This document shows positions 17,787-27,594 of a stretch of 64,000 bases of DNA, piece after piece. The notes beneath the pieces are model-generated. The model searched no databases. It was not told the origin of the DNA and worked only from the letters and a program-made list of their open reading frames with translations. Position 1 is the stretch's first letter. Every line of letters begins with the position of its first letter. The position numbers and the translations under genes are program-made. The DNA is taken from the NCBI RefSeq assembly GCF_001427385.1, contig NZ_LMGJ01000023.1, forward strand, positions 124,001 through 188,000, given 5' to 3'. The DNA is from Mesorhizobium sp. Root157 (lineage in GTDB: Bacteria > Pseudomonadota > Alphaproteobacteria > Rhizobiales > Rhizobiaceae).

Positions 17787-18746
17787 ATGCCGGGTTTGAA
17801 ATCATTCGCCGTTTCGTTTGCATTGGCTACGGTCGCCAGTATGGGGGTCGCCGGAACGGGGGCTTTCGCCGCCGAGCCCGACAGCTGCAAGACCGTGCAC
17901 TTTGCCGATGTCGGCTGGACCGACATCACGGCGACGACGGCCACCACCTCGGTCGTCCTCGAAGCGCTCGGCTATTCGCCGGACGTGCAGGTGCTGTCGG
18001 TGCCGGTGACCTATACGTCGCTGAAGAACAAGGACATCGACGTCTTCCTCGGCAACTGGATGCCGACCATGGAAGCCGACATCAAGCCGTATCTTGAAGA
18101 CAAGTCGGTCGAGGATCTCGTCACCAACCTCGAAGGCGCCAAGTACACGCTTGCCGTGCCGAGCTACACCTACGATGCCGGCCTGAAAAGCTTCCAGGAC
18201 ATCGCCAAGTTCAAGGACAAGCTCGGCAACAAGATCTACGGCATCGAGGCCGGCAATGACGGCAACCGCCTGATCCTCGACATGATCTCCGCCAACAAGT
18301 TCGACCTTGGCGGTTTCGAACTGGTCGAAAGCTCGGAAGCGGGCATGCTGTCGGCGGTGCAGAAGGCGGTTCCCTCGAAGGAGGATGTCGTCTTCCTCGG
18401 CTGGGAGCCGCATCCGATGAACGCCAACATCGACATGAAGTATCTGGAAGGCGGCGATGACGTGTTCGGGCCGAACTTCGGCGGCGCCACCGTTCATACC
18501 AATGTTCGCGCCGGCTACACCACCGAATGCGCCAATGTCGGTGCGCTCCTGAAGAACCTCGTCTTCTCGCTCAAGATGGAAAACGAGATCATGGGCGCAA
18601 TCCTCAACGACAGCGCCGAGCCGAAGGCCGCCGCCACGGCCTGGCTGAAGGCCAATCCCGACACCATCACGCCCTGGCTCGCCGGCGTGACGACGTTCGA
18701 CGGCGGCGACGCGGCCGCTGCGGTCAAATCGGCGCTGGGCCTTTGA
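17787..18746 (+). CDS. choX: Choline ABC transporter substrate-binding protein ChoX
   Basis: A 319-aa periplasmic binding protein with a Sec signal peptide (residues 1-29, ending GTGAFA-AEPD). Family-typical stretches are VHFADVGWTDITATTATTS, DVFLGNWMPTMEADI and FLGWEPHPMNANI; the aromatic residues there form the quaternary-amine cage in characterised ChoX and ProX proteins. GGGAG lies 6 nt before the ATG. With choW and choV it forms a classical rhizobial choline importer supplying glycine betaine or methyl groups. The 210-bp upstream gap holds an inverted repeat and probably the operon promoter. Confidence 0.95.
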   Translation: MPGLKSFAVSFALATVASMGVAGTGAFAAEPDSCKTVHFADVGWTDITATTATTSVVLEALGYSPDVQVLSVPVTYTSLKNKDIDVFLGNWMPTMEADIKPYLEDKSVEDLVTNLEGAKYTLAVPSYTYDAGLKSFQDIAKFKDKLGNKIYGIEAGNDGNRLILDMISANKFDLGGFELVESSEAGMLSAVQKAVPSKEDVVFLGWEPHPMNANIDMKYLEGGDDVFGPNFGGATVHTNVRAGYTTECANVGALLKNLVFSLKMENEIMGAILNDSAEPKAAATAWLKANPDTITPWLAGVTTFDGGDAAAAVKSALGL

Positions 18747-18833
18747 GCCTCTGCCTCGATAACTGACAGATACGGACGGCGGCCGGGTTAGAGTTCCTGG
18801 CCGCCGTTGCTTTGGCAGGCACAGGAGGGGTGC

Positions 18834-19688
18834 ATGGATCCGGTCTCGGCACTGATCGCGAGTTTCAAGATACCCATTGGGCAGTGGGGGAAGTCGTTCT
18901 TCACCTTTCTGACCACGAACTTCGAGTGGTTCTTCGACGCGATCGCCAATGGCGCGACCTTCGTCCTCCAGGGCCTCATCAATATCCTGTTGTGGGTGCC
19001 GCCCTTCGCCGTCGTGCTACTGATCGCGGCCCTCGCCTGGTGGCTGCAGCGCTCGTGGCGGCTTGCAATCGCCGTTGCGGTCGGCCTTTCCTTCATCATC
19101 AACCAGGGTCTGTGGAAGGACACGGTGGAGACGCTGGTGCTGGTCGTCGGCGCGACGGCGGCATCGATGGCCATCGGCGTTCCGGTCGGCATCTGGGCCG
19201 CGCACAACGAGCGCGGCTATCGCTTCCTGCAGCCGATCCTCGACCTCATGCAGACGATGCCCACCTTCGTCTATCTCATTCCGGTGCTCATCCTGTTCGG
19301 CCTCGGCATTGCGCCTGGCCTGATCGTCACCATCATCTTCGCTTCGCCCGCGCCCATCCGCCTCACCTATCTCGGCATCACCTCGGTGCCCAAGCCGATG
19401 ATCGAGGCCGGCGAGGCCTTCGGCGCCACCAAGCGCCAGTTGCTGTGGAAAGTCGAACTGCCCGCCGCCTTGCCGACGATCATGGCGGGCCTCACCCAAT
19501 GCATCATGCTGTCGCTGTCGATGGTGGTCATCGCCGCGCTGATCGGCGCCAACGGCCTCGGCAAGCCGGTGGTGCGGGCGCTCAACTCCGTCAACATTCC
19601 GCTTGGACTTGAGGCCGGCCTGGCGATCGTCATCGTCGCGATCATCCTCGACCGCATGAGCCGCGTGCGCACGGGAGGCGCCAGATGA
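18834..19688 (+). CDS. choW: Choline ABC transporter permease ChoW
   Basis: A 284-aa integral membrane protein of the ProW/OpuAB type. Hydrophobic segments cover about 50-75, 85-105, 115-135, 150-175 and 220-280. The EAA loop reads EAGEAFGATKRQLLWKVELPAALPTIMAGL near 185-215, where ChoV docks. AGGAGGGG lies 3 nt before the ATG; an upstream in-frame ATG (18807) is less likely. The stop codon overlaps the choV start (ATGA), indicating translational coupling. Confidence 0.95.
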   Translation: MDPVSALIASFKIPIGQWGKSFFTFLTTNFEWFFDAIANGATFVLQGLINILLWVPPFAVVLLIAALAWWLQRSWRLAIAVAVGLSFIINQGLWKDTVETLVLVVGATAASMAIGVPVGIWAAHNERGYRFLQPILDLMQTMPTFVYLIPVLILFGLGIAPGLIVTIIFASPAPIRLTYLGITSVPKPMIEAGEAFGATKRQLLWKVELPAALPTIMAGLTQCIMLSLSMVVIAALIGANGLGKPVVRALNSVNIPLGLEAGLAIVIVAIILDRMSRVRTGGAR

Positions 19689-20866
19689 CCGTTGCCGTCG
19701 ATTTCAAGAATGTGGACATCGTCTTCGGCCCCGACACCGGCGATGCGCTGGCCATGGTCGACAAGGGCGCCAGCCGCTCCGAGATCCTGGAAAAGACCGG
19801 CAACGTTCTGGGCTGTGCCGGCGCCAACCTCACCGTCCAGGAGGGCGAGATTTCGGTGCTCATGGGCCTGTCCGGCTCGGGCAAGTCGACGCTGCTGCGC
19901 GCCGTCAACCGGCTGAACGTCGTCTCGCGCGGCAATGTCATGGTCAAGGATGGCGACCGCACCGTCGATGTCGTCACCTGCGACGAGGCGACATTGCGGC
20001 GCCTGCGCCAGAAACAGGTGGCGATGGTGTTCCAGGCGTTCGGCCTGCTGCCGTGGCGCACGGTCGAGGAAAATGTCGGCCTGGGCCTGGAACTTGCCGG
20101 CGTGCCCGAGGCGGAGCGGCGCGAACGCGTCGCCAGGCAATTGAAACTCGTCGGGCTCGACCAGTGGGGCAAGAAGTACGCCCACGAACTGTCCGGCGGC
20201 ATGCAGCAGCGTGTCGGGCTGGCGCGCGCCTTCGCCACCGAAGCGCCGATCCTGTTGATGGACGAGCCGTTCTCCGCACTCGATCCGCTGATCCGCACCA
20301 AGCTGCAGGACGAGTTGCTGCAGCTTCAGGCGGAACTCAAGAAGACCATCATCTTCGTTTCGCACGATCTGGAAGAGGCGCTCAAGATCGGCACCCACAT
20401 CACCATCATGGAAGGGGGGCGCATCGTCCAGACGGGCGCGCCCGAAGACATCGTGCTTCGCCCGGCCAACGAATATGTGCGCGACTTCATCGCCAACGTG
20501 AACCCGCTCTCGGTGCTGACCGCCTGGAACGTCATGCGCACCAAGAGCGAACTGGAGAAGGACAAGGGCGGCTGGGTGTGGCTGGACCGCCGCGCCACCA
20601 CGCGCTTCAAGCTCGACAAGAACAATCTGGTCATTGCGGCCGAGCGCAACGGCAAGCCGGCCGTTTGGGTGTCCTGCGCCGATGTCGAGCAGCAGCCGGA
20701 GGAAGTCTCGCAGGTGTTCTGGGCGACGCCGGGAACATCGCTGAAAACCGTCATGCTTGCCATGCACCGCTCGCAGACCGCGCCGGTCGCGCTGTTCGAC
20801 GACCAGTCGCGTTTCGTCGGTTCGATCGGCATTCGCGACGTGCTGAGCGCGGTGCTGAGGAAATAG
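19685..20866 (+). CDS. choV: Choline ABC transporter ATP-binding protein ChoV
   Basis: A 393-aa ProV-like ATPase. Walker A GLSGSGKSTL is at 61-70, preceded by the ProV-type region (ILEKTGNVLGCAGANLTV) that sets glycine-betaine and choline importers apart. Then come Q-loop VFQAFGLLP, signature ELSGGMQQR, Walker B ILLMDEPFSALDP and H-loop FVSHDLEEA. The C-terminal 120 residues form a degenerate regulatory, CBS-like domain (ALFDDQSRFVGSIGIRDVLS). It energises uptake through ChoW and overlaps choW by 4 nt. A hairpin follows at 20876. Confidence 0.95.
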   Translation: MTVAVDFKNVDIVFGPDTGDALAMVDKGASRSEILEKTGNVLGCAGANLTVQEGEISVLMGLSGSGKSTLLRAVNRLNVVSRGNVMVKDGDRTVDVVTCDEATLRRLRQKQVAMVFQAFGLLPWRTVEENVGLGLELAGVPEAERRERVARQLKLVGLDQWGKKYAHELSGGMQQRVGLARAFATEAPILLMDEPFSALDPLIRTKLQDELLQLQAELKKTIIFVSHDLEEALKIGTHITIMEGGRIVQTGAPEDIVLRPANEYVRDFIANVNPLSVLTAWNVMRTKSELEKDKGGWVWLDRRATTRFKLDKNNLVIAAERNGKPAVWVSCADVEQQPEEVSQVFWATPGTSLKTVMLAMHRSQTAPVALFDDQSRFVGSIGIRDVLSAVLRK

Positions 20867-20875
20867 GGTGGTTTA

Positions 20876-20973
20876 GAGCGGTTCCGATTTTGATGGAATC
20901 GGTGGACCGCTCCAACTCTTTGCCTATACGCAATTCCGGACGGAAAGCCGGTTTCCACCTTTCCCGGAATTGC
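20876..20973. repeat. Hairpin plus CCGG-core palindromic repeat after choV
   Basis: GAGCGGT..ACCGCTC (20876-20912, with inner CCGATT..AATCGG) is followed by GCAATTCCGG..CCGGAATTGC (20930-20973) enclosing GGAAAGCCGGTTTCCACC. The first probably ends choXWV transcription. The second is a member of the window-wide repeat family. The gene to its right is convergent. Confidence 0.65.
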
Positions 20974-21051
20974 TCGATAGTGATTCCGGAAACCGCGATA
21001 CCGGCCTGATTTCGAATCGCATTTCGGAATCGCCTGCCGCCCGGCGTGTCC

Positions 21052-21525
21052 CTACATCCTGACCTTGCCGTGCTCGCCCAAGGCAGGCTTGGCGTCGGTG
21101 ACGGCGGCGGCCAGCATCTTCGCATAGCTGATGACTTTGCCCGGACCGTCCCAATATTGAGCGTCCTTTGGCGTTATCTTCAGGATGCGGATGTTGGGAT
21201 CGTCGGGGCCGTCCCAGAACGCCTTGTAGGGCGCCGACCACAATTCGTCGATCTTGGCTCGGTCGTTGGATATTTCGCCCGTGCCGGTTACGGACACGAA
21301 ATCCATGTCGCCTGAATCCGCGAATGCCAGACAGGAACTGGCGAAGGCTTTGAGATCCTTGTGGTCCTTGAGGTCCAGCAGGAAATAGACGGCATTTTCG
21401 CTACGCTCGGCATGCGCCGTCATCGGACGCGACCGGATATCCTTGCCGTCATTGGTCGCCAGCATGCAGAACCTGATCTTCTCGACCAGATCCCATACGC
21501 GCTCCGGTCCATTGTTCTCGGCCAT
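21052..21525 (-). CDS. Pyridoxamine 5'-phosphate oxidase family protein (general stress protein 26-like)
   Basis: A 157-aa split-barrel flavin-binding protein. Recognisable features are the opening WDLVEKIRFCMLATNDGKDIRSRPMTA, then AVYFLLDLKDHKDLKAF and VSVTGTGEISNDRAKIDELWS, matching the GSP26/YzzA-type branch rather than true PdxH. These bind FMN, FAD or F420-like cofactors; the substrate is unknown. It is convergent with choXWV and transcribed alone, judging from the neighbouring repeat elements on both sides. Confidence 0.85.
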   Translation of the reverse strand: MAENNGPERVWDLVEKIRFCMLATNDGKDIRSRPMTAHAERSENAVYFLLDLKDHKDLKAFASSCLAFADSGDMDFVSVTGTGEISNDRAKIDELWSAPYKAFWDGPDDPNIRILKITPKDAQYWDGPGKVISYAKMLAAAVTDAKPALGEHGKVRM

Positions 21526-21581
21526 CCAACTTTCTCCATCAATTGAGGTTCAGTCGGTAGGCAACTCACGGCAGCGGCTTA

Positions 21582-21691
21582 GGTTCCGGCGCTATCGCCG
21601 CGATCTTTCAGATTTCGCCGGCGCGCTCTAAGTACCCGTTCCATGCATGTCGTTATCCCGAAACCGGTTCCCACTTTCGGGAGACATGCAT
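21582..21691. repeat. Composite palindromic repeat abutting a stop codon
   Basis: The left part is a GC-rich palindrome ending GCGCGCTCTAAGT. The right part is ATGCATGTCG..CGAAACCGG..CCACTTTCGGGAGACATGCAT (21643-21691). The next two bases complete the TAA stop codon of the minus-strand gene at 21691, so the repeat joins directly to its coding end. Similar composites lie at 31437-31540 and 53951-54052. Confidence 0.75.
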
Positions 21692-23766
21692 TAACGCCCC
21701 TCCCGGTACCACATGCTGCCAAGCGCCAGCAGCAGCAGGCCGAGGCCAAGGAAGCCGCCGAACAGCGGCACCTGGCTGACCGCCTTCAAAACACTGTCGT
21801 CGGTGGTCCTGAAACCGATCCAGTCGCTGCCCGCAGCTTCGCCGCCTGAGCGTACCGGCACCAAAGAGGGCAGCGTGATGCCGCCCGTCAGCGACGCGCC
21901 AGCCAGCCTGCGCACGCTGCCGCCGACCGCTTCGGCTGGCGGCCTCAGCTTGTCCGGCGTCGACACGACATCGGCGAATTCGGGTGCGTTGACCGGGCCG
22001 ACATGGGCGAGCGCGGACAGGTTGCCGTTACCGACCTGATAGAGGCCGATTTCCTTGACCTCGACGCTGCCGAGGAACACGCCCGGCTCCGACTTCTCCA
22101 GCTTGACCGTCAGCGTCTTGCCGGACGGCGTTATGATCTGGGTGGCGCCCGGATCGTCGCTCATCGTCTGGCGGCGGATTTCGAGGACCATGCCGCGCCC
22201 GTCTGCAGTCAGCCGCTCCTTCTCCAGTTCCGGCTCCTTCATCAGCCAGTGCGCCATCCGCCGGTAAAGCTGGACGTGCGGACCGCCGCCTTCATAGCCG
22301 CGCGCCCATAGCCAGCCCTGATCGGACAGGAGCATGCCGACACGGCCTTCGCCCTTGCGGTCGAGCAGGAGCAGGGGCTGGTCGTCGGCGCCCTTCATCA
22401 CCACTTCGCCCTCCGTGTTCTCGATGCCGATGGTGCGGAACCAGCGGCCCCAATGCGGCGGCTCGCTGCCGGAGCCATCCAGCCCGCGCGTCACCGGATG
22501 GCGCTGGCCGAGTTCGGTCAGGCGCGGATAGAAGGCCTTGTCGATGACCTGGCCGGTCGGCATGGCCGGGAGCGCCGCCATCAGCGGCGTGTTGGCGATG
22601 GTGCTTTCACCGGCGTATTCAGGGCCGGCGGCGATCAGCAGAGCACCGCCGTTTTCGACATATTCGGCGATGTAGTCGTAATAGAGGATCGGCAGCACGT
22701 CGCGGTGCTGGTAGCGGTCGAAGATGATCAGGTCGAACTCGCTGATCTTTTCCACGAACAGTTCGCGCGTCGGGAAGGCGATCAGCGACAATTCGTTGAT
22801 CGGCGTGCCGTCCTGCTTTTCCGGTGGACGCAGGATGGTGAAGTGGACCAGATCGACCGAGGCGTCCGACTTCAACAGATTGCGCCAGGTGCGCTCGCCG
22901 GCGTGCGGTTCGCCAGAAACCAGGAGCACGCGCAGGTTCTCGCGGATGCCGTCCACCAGCGCGATGGCGCGGTTGTTGGTTTCGGTGAGTTCGCCCTCCT
23001 CCTTGGGAATGGCAAGCTCGACGATGTTGCGCCCGGCATTGGGAATGGTCACCTGCAGCGGCATTTCCTGGCCGACGAAGGCGCGCTCCACCGAAACCTG
23101 CTCGCCATTCACCGAAACGCGCACATCGACCGGACCGGACTGCCTGTCGGTGGTAATGACCCGGTAGGTCAAGTCGAGCGGCTTGCCGACGATGCCGAAG
23201 CGCGGCGCCTTCTCGAAGCGGATGCGGCGGTCCTTCTCGTTCTCGTCGCCGGTGATCAGCGCATGCAGCGGCGCGTGGAATTCCGGTGCAGCGCCGGGCG
23301 CATCATGCACCTGGCCGTCGGTGATCATCACCGCACCGGCGATGCGGGAGGGTGGCACGTCGCGCACCGTGCTCTCCAGGGCCGAAAACAGCCGCGTTTC
23401 GGTGCGGTCGCCGGCAGCCCCGGCATTGCCGGTCTCGACCACGCGCACGTCGAACTGCTTGAAGCGCGCCAGCCGTTCCTTGATGCCGGCAAGTGCGGCG
23501 TCGGTCTGTTGGCTGCGTTCGCCGATATCCTGGCTCTGGCTGCGGTCGACGACGACGGCAACGACGCTTTGCAGCGGCTCGCGTTCCTCGTCGAGCAGCA
23601 CGGGGTTGAGCAGGGCCGCCGCAAGCGCCACCAGCGCCGCGGTGCGGAAGAGGGCGCCACGCTGGCGCAGCCACAGGCCGACGAGGGCGAGCAGCGCCAG
23701 CGGCACCACCACCGCTGCCAGCAGCGGCCAGGAAAGCAGCGGGTCGAAGGACAGCGACCAGTTCAT
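21691..23766 (-). CDS. Membrane protein with VWA-like MIDAS motif (moxR cluster, gene 4)
   Basis: A 691-aa protein with two N-terminal transmembrane helices (about 11-33 and 42-58), a von Willebrand A-like start VVAVVVDRSQS (MIDAS DxSxS at 74-78), a large periplasmic region with glutamine-amidotransferase-like segments (LLIAAGPEYAGESTI), and a C-terminal transmembrane helix (GGFLGLGLLLLALGSMW). It is the last of four genes with moxR, DUF58 and BatA/DUF4159, 94 bp after the previous one. In characterised systems MoxR ATPases act with VWA proteins in chaperone-like assembly or envelope stress. The exact client here is unknown. Confidence 0.8.
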   Translation of the reverse strand: MNWSLSFDPLLSWPLLAAVVVPLALLALVGLWLRQRGALFRTAALVALAAALLNPVLLDEEREPLQSVVAVVVDRSQSQDIGERSQQTDAALAGIKERLARFKQFDVRVVETGNAGAAGDRTETRLFSALESTVRDVPPSRIAGAVMITDGQVHDAPGAAPEFHAPLHALITGDENEKDRRIRFEKAPRFGIVGKPLDLTYRVITTDRQSGPVDVRVSVNGEQVSVERAFVGQEMPLQVTIPNAGRNIVELAIPKEEGELTETNNRAIALVDGIRENLRVLLVSGEPHAGERTWRNLLKSDASVDLVHFTILRPPEKQDGTPINELSLIAFPTRELFVEKISEFDLIIFDRYQHRDVLPILYYDYIAEYVENGGALLIAAGPEYAGESTIANTPLMAALPAMPTGQVIDKAFYPRLTELGQRHPVTRGLDGSGSEPPHWGRWFRTIGIENTEGEVVMKGADDQPLLLLDRKGEGRVGMLLSDQGWLWARGYEGGGPHVQLYRRMAHWLMKEPELEKERLTADGRGMVLEIRRQTMSDDPGATQIITPSGKTLTVKLEKSEPGVFLGSVEVKEIGLYQVGNGNLSALAHVGPVNAPEFADVVSTPDKLRPPAEAVGGSVRRLAGASLTGGITLPSLVPVRSGGEAAGSDWIGFRTTDDSVLKAVSQVPLFGGFLGLGLLLLALGSMWYREGR

Positions 23767-23860
23767 GAGTGGGCTCCTTCGTAAAGGATGCCGCTGGATT
23801 TACCCCCCTGTGGCCTGCCAGAGGGGGGTGGCAAGGGGTGGGAGCGCTGCAATCGCATCA

Positions 23861-26680
23861 TCACTGCCCCAGCCGTTCGAGCAGGATAGGCACGTGCACC
23901 TGATCGGATTTGTAGTTGCCGGTCAGCATGTACATCATGATGTTGACGCCGCTGCGCAGCGCGTAGATGCGCTGCATCGGGTCGGACGGCACCGTCGGTA
24001 GCAGCGGATTGCCGCTGGCATCGATCGCCCATGCGCCGGCGAAATCATTGGCGGTGATCATGATCGGCGAAACGCCGTCGCCGGTACGCACCGGGCGGTT
24101 GTCGACGTTCGAGGCATCGAGCGAAGCTTCGACCCACAGCGGACCGCCGTTGAAGCGGCCGGGAAACTCGGGGAGGATGTAGAAGGACTTGGTCAGCACA
24201 TGGTCGCCCGGCACCGGCTCAAGCGGCGGAACGTTGAGGCTGGCCAGAATATCGCGCAGCCGCTCCGTCGCCGGGCTGGTGGCGTCGGCGCCGATACCGT
24301 TGGAATACTGGTCGCGCGTGTCGAACAACACCGTGCCGCCTTGCTGCATATAGGCGTCGATGCGTGCGACCGCCGCCTCGTCCGGCATGGGGGCGGCCGG
24401 GTCGATCGGCCAGTAGATCAGCGGGTAGAACGACAGTTCGTCCCTGGCGATGTCGACGCCTGCCGGCTCGCCGGGCTCCAGCGCGGTCTTTTCGATGAGG
24501 AAACGCCGCAACCCCTCCATGCCGGCGCGGCTTACCGCATCGACGCTCGATACGCCGGTGATCACATAGGCGAGCCGCGTCATGGCGACCGCCTCGATGG
24601 AAATGGCATCGTCCGGCTTTGCATCGTCGGCGCGAGCATTGTCGACAGGAGTGGCCAGCGCGCCAAGCGTGATGAGCAGCGCCGCCGCCGTCGCCGCACG
24701 GTTGCGCAATTTCGGCCGGCGCGAGAACAGCCCGCCCATCCAGAACACCGCCAGCGTATCCAGCACCATCAGTGCAAGGGCTGCCGCCACCAGCGAACCC
24801 TTGAGGTGATGCGATTCATCGAAGGCGTATTGAATGTTGGTGACCGGCGCCGAGATCTGCGGCCGTTGCAGCGGCGTGAACATGCTGTCGGCGCCGAGCA
24901 AATTGTGGGCCAGCACGCCGGCTTCCGAGCCGTAGAGGCCGGGCGGGTTCTCGATGGTCACGGCATTGGCGGCATGCGGGGCGAGCGGGCGTGCATCTGC
25001 CGGTGGCGGCACCAGCGCGCCGTCGGCGGCGATCATGCGATAGGGGGCCAAGGCGGTGGCGGGCGTGTCGTTTGCGGCGGCGACGCTGCCCTGATTGCGC
25101 GACAGTTGCACGATGCGCGACAGCATTTCCACGAAGCTGCCGGAGATCGGCAGGTTCGACCACGTCGCTTCCGGCGTGACGTGGAACAGGACGACGGTGC
25201 CCTTGCCCTTCTTCATGCCGGTCACCAGCGGCGTGCCGTCGGCGAGGTTTGCCCATGTGCGGTCGACGATGTCGGCGGAAGGCTCGGCCAGCACCTGACG
25301 GCTCACCGTCACTTCGCTTGGCGGGGCGAGATCGGCAAACGGCCCGGTTTGCGGAAATTCCGTCACCGGTTGCGGCGTCGTCCACGACAGCGCGCCGCCC
25401 AGCGATCGTTCGCCGGTGCGCAGTCTCACCGGCAAGAGGTCGTCGCCGGCGCTGGCGGCAGCAAGCCGCGATCCGGCAAAGCGCACCAGCGTGCCGCCAT
25501 TTTCCACCCAGTCGACCAGCTTCAGATGCGCCTGTTCGGGAATGGTGCCGACATCGGCCATCACGATCATCGCCGGCTTCTGTTCCAGAAGCTGCGGAAT
25601 GGCGTCGGCAAGGTCGGCGCTGGCCGGTTCGACCAGATCGGCAAAAGGCGAAAGCGCGCGCTGGATATAGTAGAGCGGCGACAACAGCGGCTGCGCCTGA
25701 TCGGCTTCCGCCAGCGACAACAGGCCGACGCGGCGGCGCTTGGAGCTGTCGTCAAGCACCCGCACCGCGCCGGCATGGCGTTCGCCGTCGAGAGCAATCG
25801 CGGCGAAGTCGTTGCGCAGTTCGAACGGCACCTTCATCATGCCGGTGGCCGCCGTCTCGCCCGGCGCAAAGGTCAGCGTCGCATCGGCGATGCGGCGGCC
25901 CTTGTCGTCGAATGCGCCGGCGCTGACCTGACCCGGTCCCGGATTGCCGGCGGCGCGGATGGCGGTCAGCGAAAAGCCGTCGATTTCGTTTTCGGCGGCA
26001 GCGAGGCCGATCGGCGCAATGCGGTCCGGTACTGCCCACACGACATTGGCGGCGCTGCGCGACAGCAGCGTGTCGAATGCTGCATCGTCGCCTTCAGCCG
26101 CCAGCCCGTCGGCCAGAACGGCGACGCTGGCGCCGGGCAGGGTGGCGAGCGTTTCGGCAACGCGCGCATAGACCGCAGGGCGGTCGGTCGGGACCGGGCG
26201 CGGCCTGGTCGCACGCAGCCGGTCGAGTGCGGCTCCCGCATCGAACGGGCCGATGTCCGCGTTTGGCTTCTCGGCGGTGAAGGCAAGCACGACCGGAACG
26301 CCCGTCGTGCCGGCATCGGCGATCAGCCGTTCGGCTGTCGCGACGCGCTTGTCCCAGTCGGGTGAGGCCGCCCAATCGTTGTCGATGACCAGTGCAAGTG
26401 CCGCGCCCTCGGTCGGCAGCTTTTCGCGCGGATTGAACACCGGCTCGGCCAGCGCCAGCACGATCAGCGCCGCCATCAAAAGGCGCAGCAGCGTCAGCCA
26501 CCACGGGCTTTGCTGCGGCGTTTCCTCGCGCTTCAGCACGCGCGCCAAAATGCGCAGGGGCGGGAACACCTCCATCTGCGGCTTGGGCGGCGTGAAGCGC
26601 AGCAGCCACCAGATCACCGGCAGGGCGAGTAATCCCCACAGGACCATCGGCGCGCCGAAGGAGAGCGGCAGCCAGCTCAT
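23861..26680 (-). CDS. BatA/DUF4159 domain membrane protein (moxR cluster, gene 3)
   Basis: A 939-aa protein. The N-terminal BatA-like region has two transmembrane helices (MSWLPLSFGAPMVLWGLLAL; then near 58-75) and FPPLRILARVLKREETP between them. A long periplasmic middle follows, then a transmembrane helix around 640-660 and a C-terminal DUF4159 domain (FYPLIYWPID, GGTVLFDTRDQ, RIYALRSGVNIMMYML). The start overlaps the DUF58 gene stop in an ATGA, so translation is coupled. DUF4159 is a glutamine-amidotransferase-like fold without known catalysis. Context suggests a structural or regulatory partner of the MoxR ATPase. Confidence 0.85.
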   Translation of the reverse strand: MSWLPLSFGAPMVLWGLLALPVIWWLLRFTPPKPQMEVFPPLRILARVLKREETPQQSPWWLTLLRLLMAALIVLALAEPVFNPREKLPTEGAALALVIDNDWAASPDWDKRVATAERLIADAGTTGVPVVLAFTAEKPNADIGPFDAGAALDRLRATRPRPVPTDRPAVYARVAETLATLPGASVAVLADGLAAEGDDAAFDTLLSRSAANVVWAVPDRIAPIGLAAAENEIDGFSLTAIRAAGNPGPGQVSAGAFDDKGRRIADATLTFAPGETAATGMMKVPFELRNDFAAIALDGERHAGAVRVLDDSSKRRRVGLLSLAEADQAQPLLSPLYYIQRALSPFADLVEPASADLADAIPQLLEQKPAMIVMADVGTIPEQAHLKLVDWVENGGTLVRFAGSRLAAASAGDDLLPVRLRTGERSLGGALSWTTPQPVTEFPQTGPFADLAPPSEVTVSRQVLAEPSADIVDRTWANLADGTPLVTGMKKGKGTVVLFHVTPEATWSNLPISGSFVEMLSRIVQLSRNQGSVAAANDTPATALAPYRMIAADGALVPPPADARPLAPHAANAVTIENPPGLYGSEAGVLAHNLLGADSMFTPLQRPQISAPVTNIQYAFDESHHLKGSLVAAALALMVLDTLAVFWMGGLFSRRPKLRNRAATAAALLITLGALATPVDNARADDAKPDDAISIEAVAMTRLAYVITGVSSVDAVSRAGMEGLRRFLIEKTALEPGEPAGVDIARDELSFYPLIYWPIDPAAPMPDEAAVARIDAYMQQGGTVLFDTRDQYSNGIGADATSPATERLRDILASLNVPPLEPVPGDHVLTKSFYILPEFPGRFNGGPLWVEASLDASNVDNRPVRTGDGVSPIMITANDFAGAWAIDASGNPLLPTVPSDPMQRIYALRSGVNIMMYMLTGNYKSDQVHVPILLERLGQ

Positions 26681-27594
26681 GCGACTGCCCGTCCTGTTCC
26701 GAGGCCGCTGGTGGCCATCGCCATATGCAGGCGCACCAGAGCGTCGGACGCGAGGCGGTCGGTGTGATTGGTGGTGAAGCTCCAGCCCATGCGCTTGCAA
26801 CGGCTGGCCAGTTCCTCACGCCTGGCCAGGTAAAGGCGGCGATAGTCTTCGGCCAGCATCTCGGCGCGTCCGGCAGTCAGCTTGTCGCCTGTCTCGGGAT
26901 CGGTGAACTCGGTGCGCCCGGCATAGGGGAAGCTTTCCTCGGCCGGGTCGGCCACTTCGACCAGATGCGCGCGCACGCCGTGGCGGGCGAGCACGTCCAG
27001 CCACTGGAAGGTGTCCTCGACCGGATCGAGGAAGTCGCTGACCAGCACGATGTCGGAAAAGCGGCGGATGCCGGAAAGGTCGGGCTTCGCCGGCAGGCTC
27101 GCGGCATGGGCAAGATGCGAGGCGATGCGCTCGGCCCCGTTGCGGGCGGTGAACGGATCGGTCAGGCCCGGCCAGGCGATGCGTTCGCCGCTGCGCGACA
27201 AAAGCTCGGCCATGGCCAGAGCCAGCACCATTGCGCGCGATTGCTTGGAGACTGTCGCGGTCGCCGACTTGTAGAGCATCGAGGGGGAGGGGTCGGCCCA
27301 CAGCCACGCGGTATGGGCGGCCTCCCATTCGCGGTCGCGTATATAGGTGTGGTCGTCGCGGGCCGAACGGCGCCAGTCGATGCGGTTGACCGCCTCGCCC
27401 TCGACATAGGGCCGGAACTGCCAGAAATTCTCGCCGATGCCGCGCCTGCGGCGTCCGTGCCAGCCGGCGATCACCGTGTTGACGATGCGGCGCGCCTCGA
27501 TCAAAAGGTCGGGCACCAGCGAAGCCCGCTGGCGGCCGCGAGCCAGCGCTTCACGCGCCTTGGCCGGTGCCTGGGCTTCGCCGATCCTTACCAT
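26677..27594 (-). CDS. DUF58 domain protein (moxR cluster, gene 2)
   Basis: A 305-aa soluble protein. The DUF58 signature lies near residues 60-80 (ENFWQFRPYVEGEAVNRIDW followed by RRSARDD), with a VWA-like sequel (WLWADPSPSMLYKS, IVLVSDFLDPVEDT). It begins in a TGATG overlap with the moxR stop and ends in an ATGA overlap with the next gene, so four genes are translationally linked or nearly so. DUF58 proteins travel with MoxR ATPases throughout bacteria, probably as substrates or adaptors. Confidence 0.9.
   Translation of the reverse strand: MVRIGEAQAPAKAREALARGRQRASLVPDLLIEARRIVNTVIAGWHGRRRRGIGENFWQFRPYVEGEAVNRIDWRRSARDDHTYIRDREWEAAHTAWLWADPSPSMLYKSATATVSKQSRAMVLALAMAELLSRSGERIAWPGLTDPFTARNGAERIASHLAHAASLPAKPDLSGIRRFSDIVLVSDFLDPVEDTFQWLDVLARHGVRAHLVEVADPAEESFPYAGRTEFTDPETGDKLTAGRAEMLAEDYRRLYLARREELASRCKRMGWSFTTNHTDRLASDALVRLHMAMATSGLGTGRAVA

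Noticed and set aside
24200..26365. Plus-strand ORF of 721 codons opposite the BatA/DUF4159 gene
   Set aside because: Antisense shadow of a gene with recognised domains; composition is Arg/Gly/His-rich with no motif.
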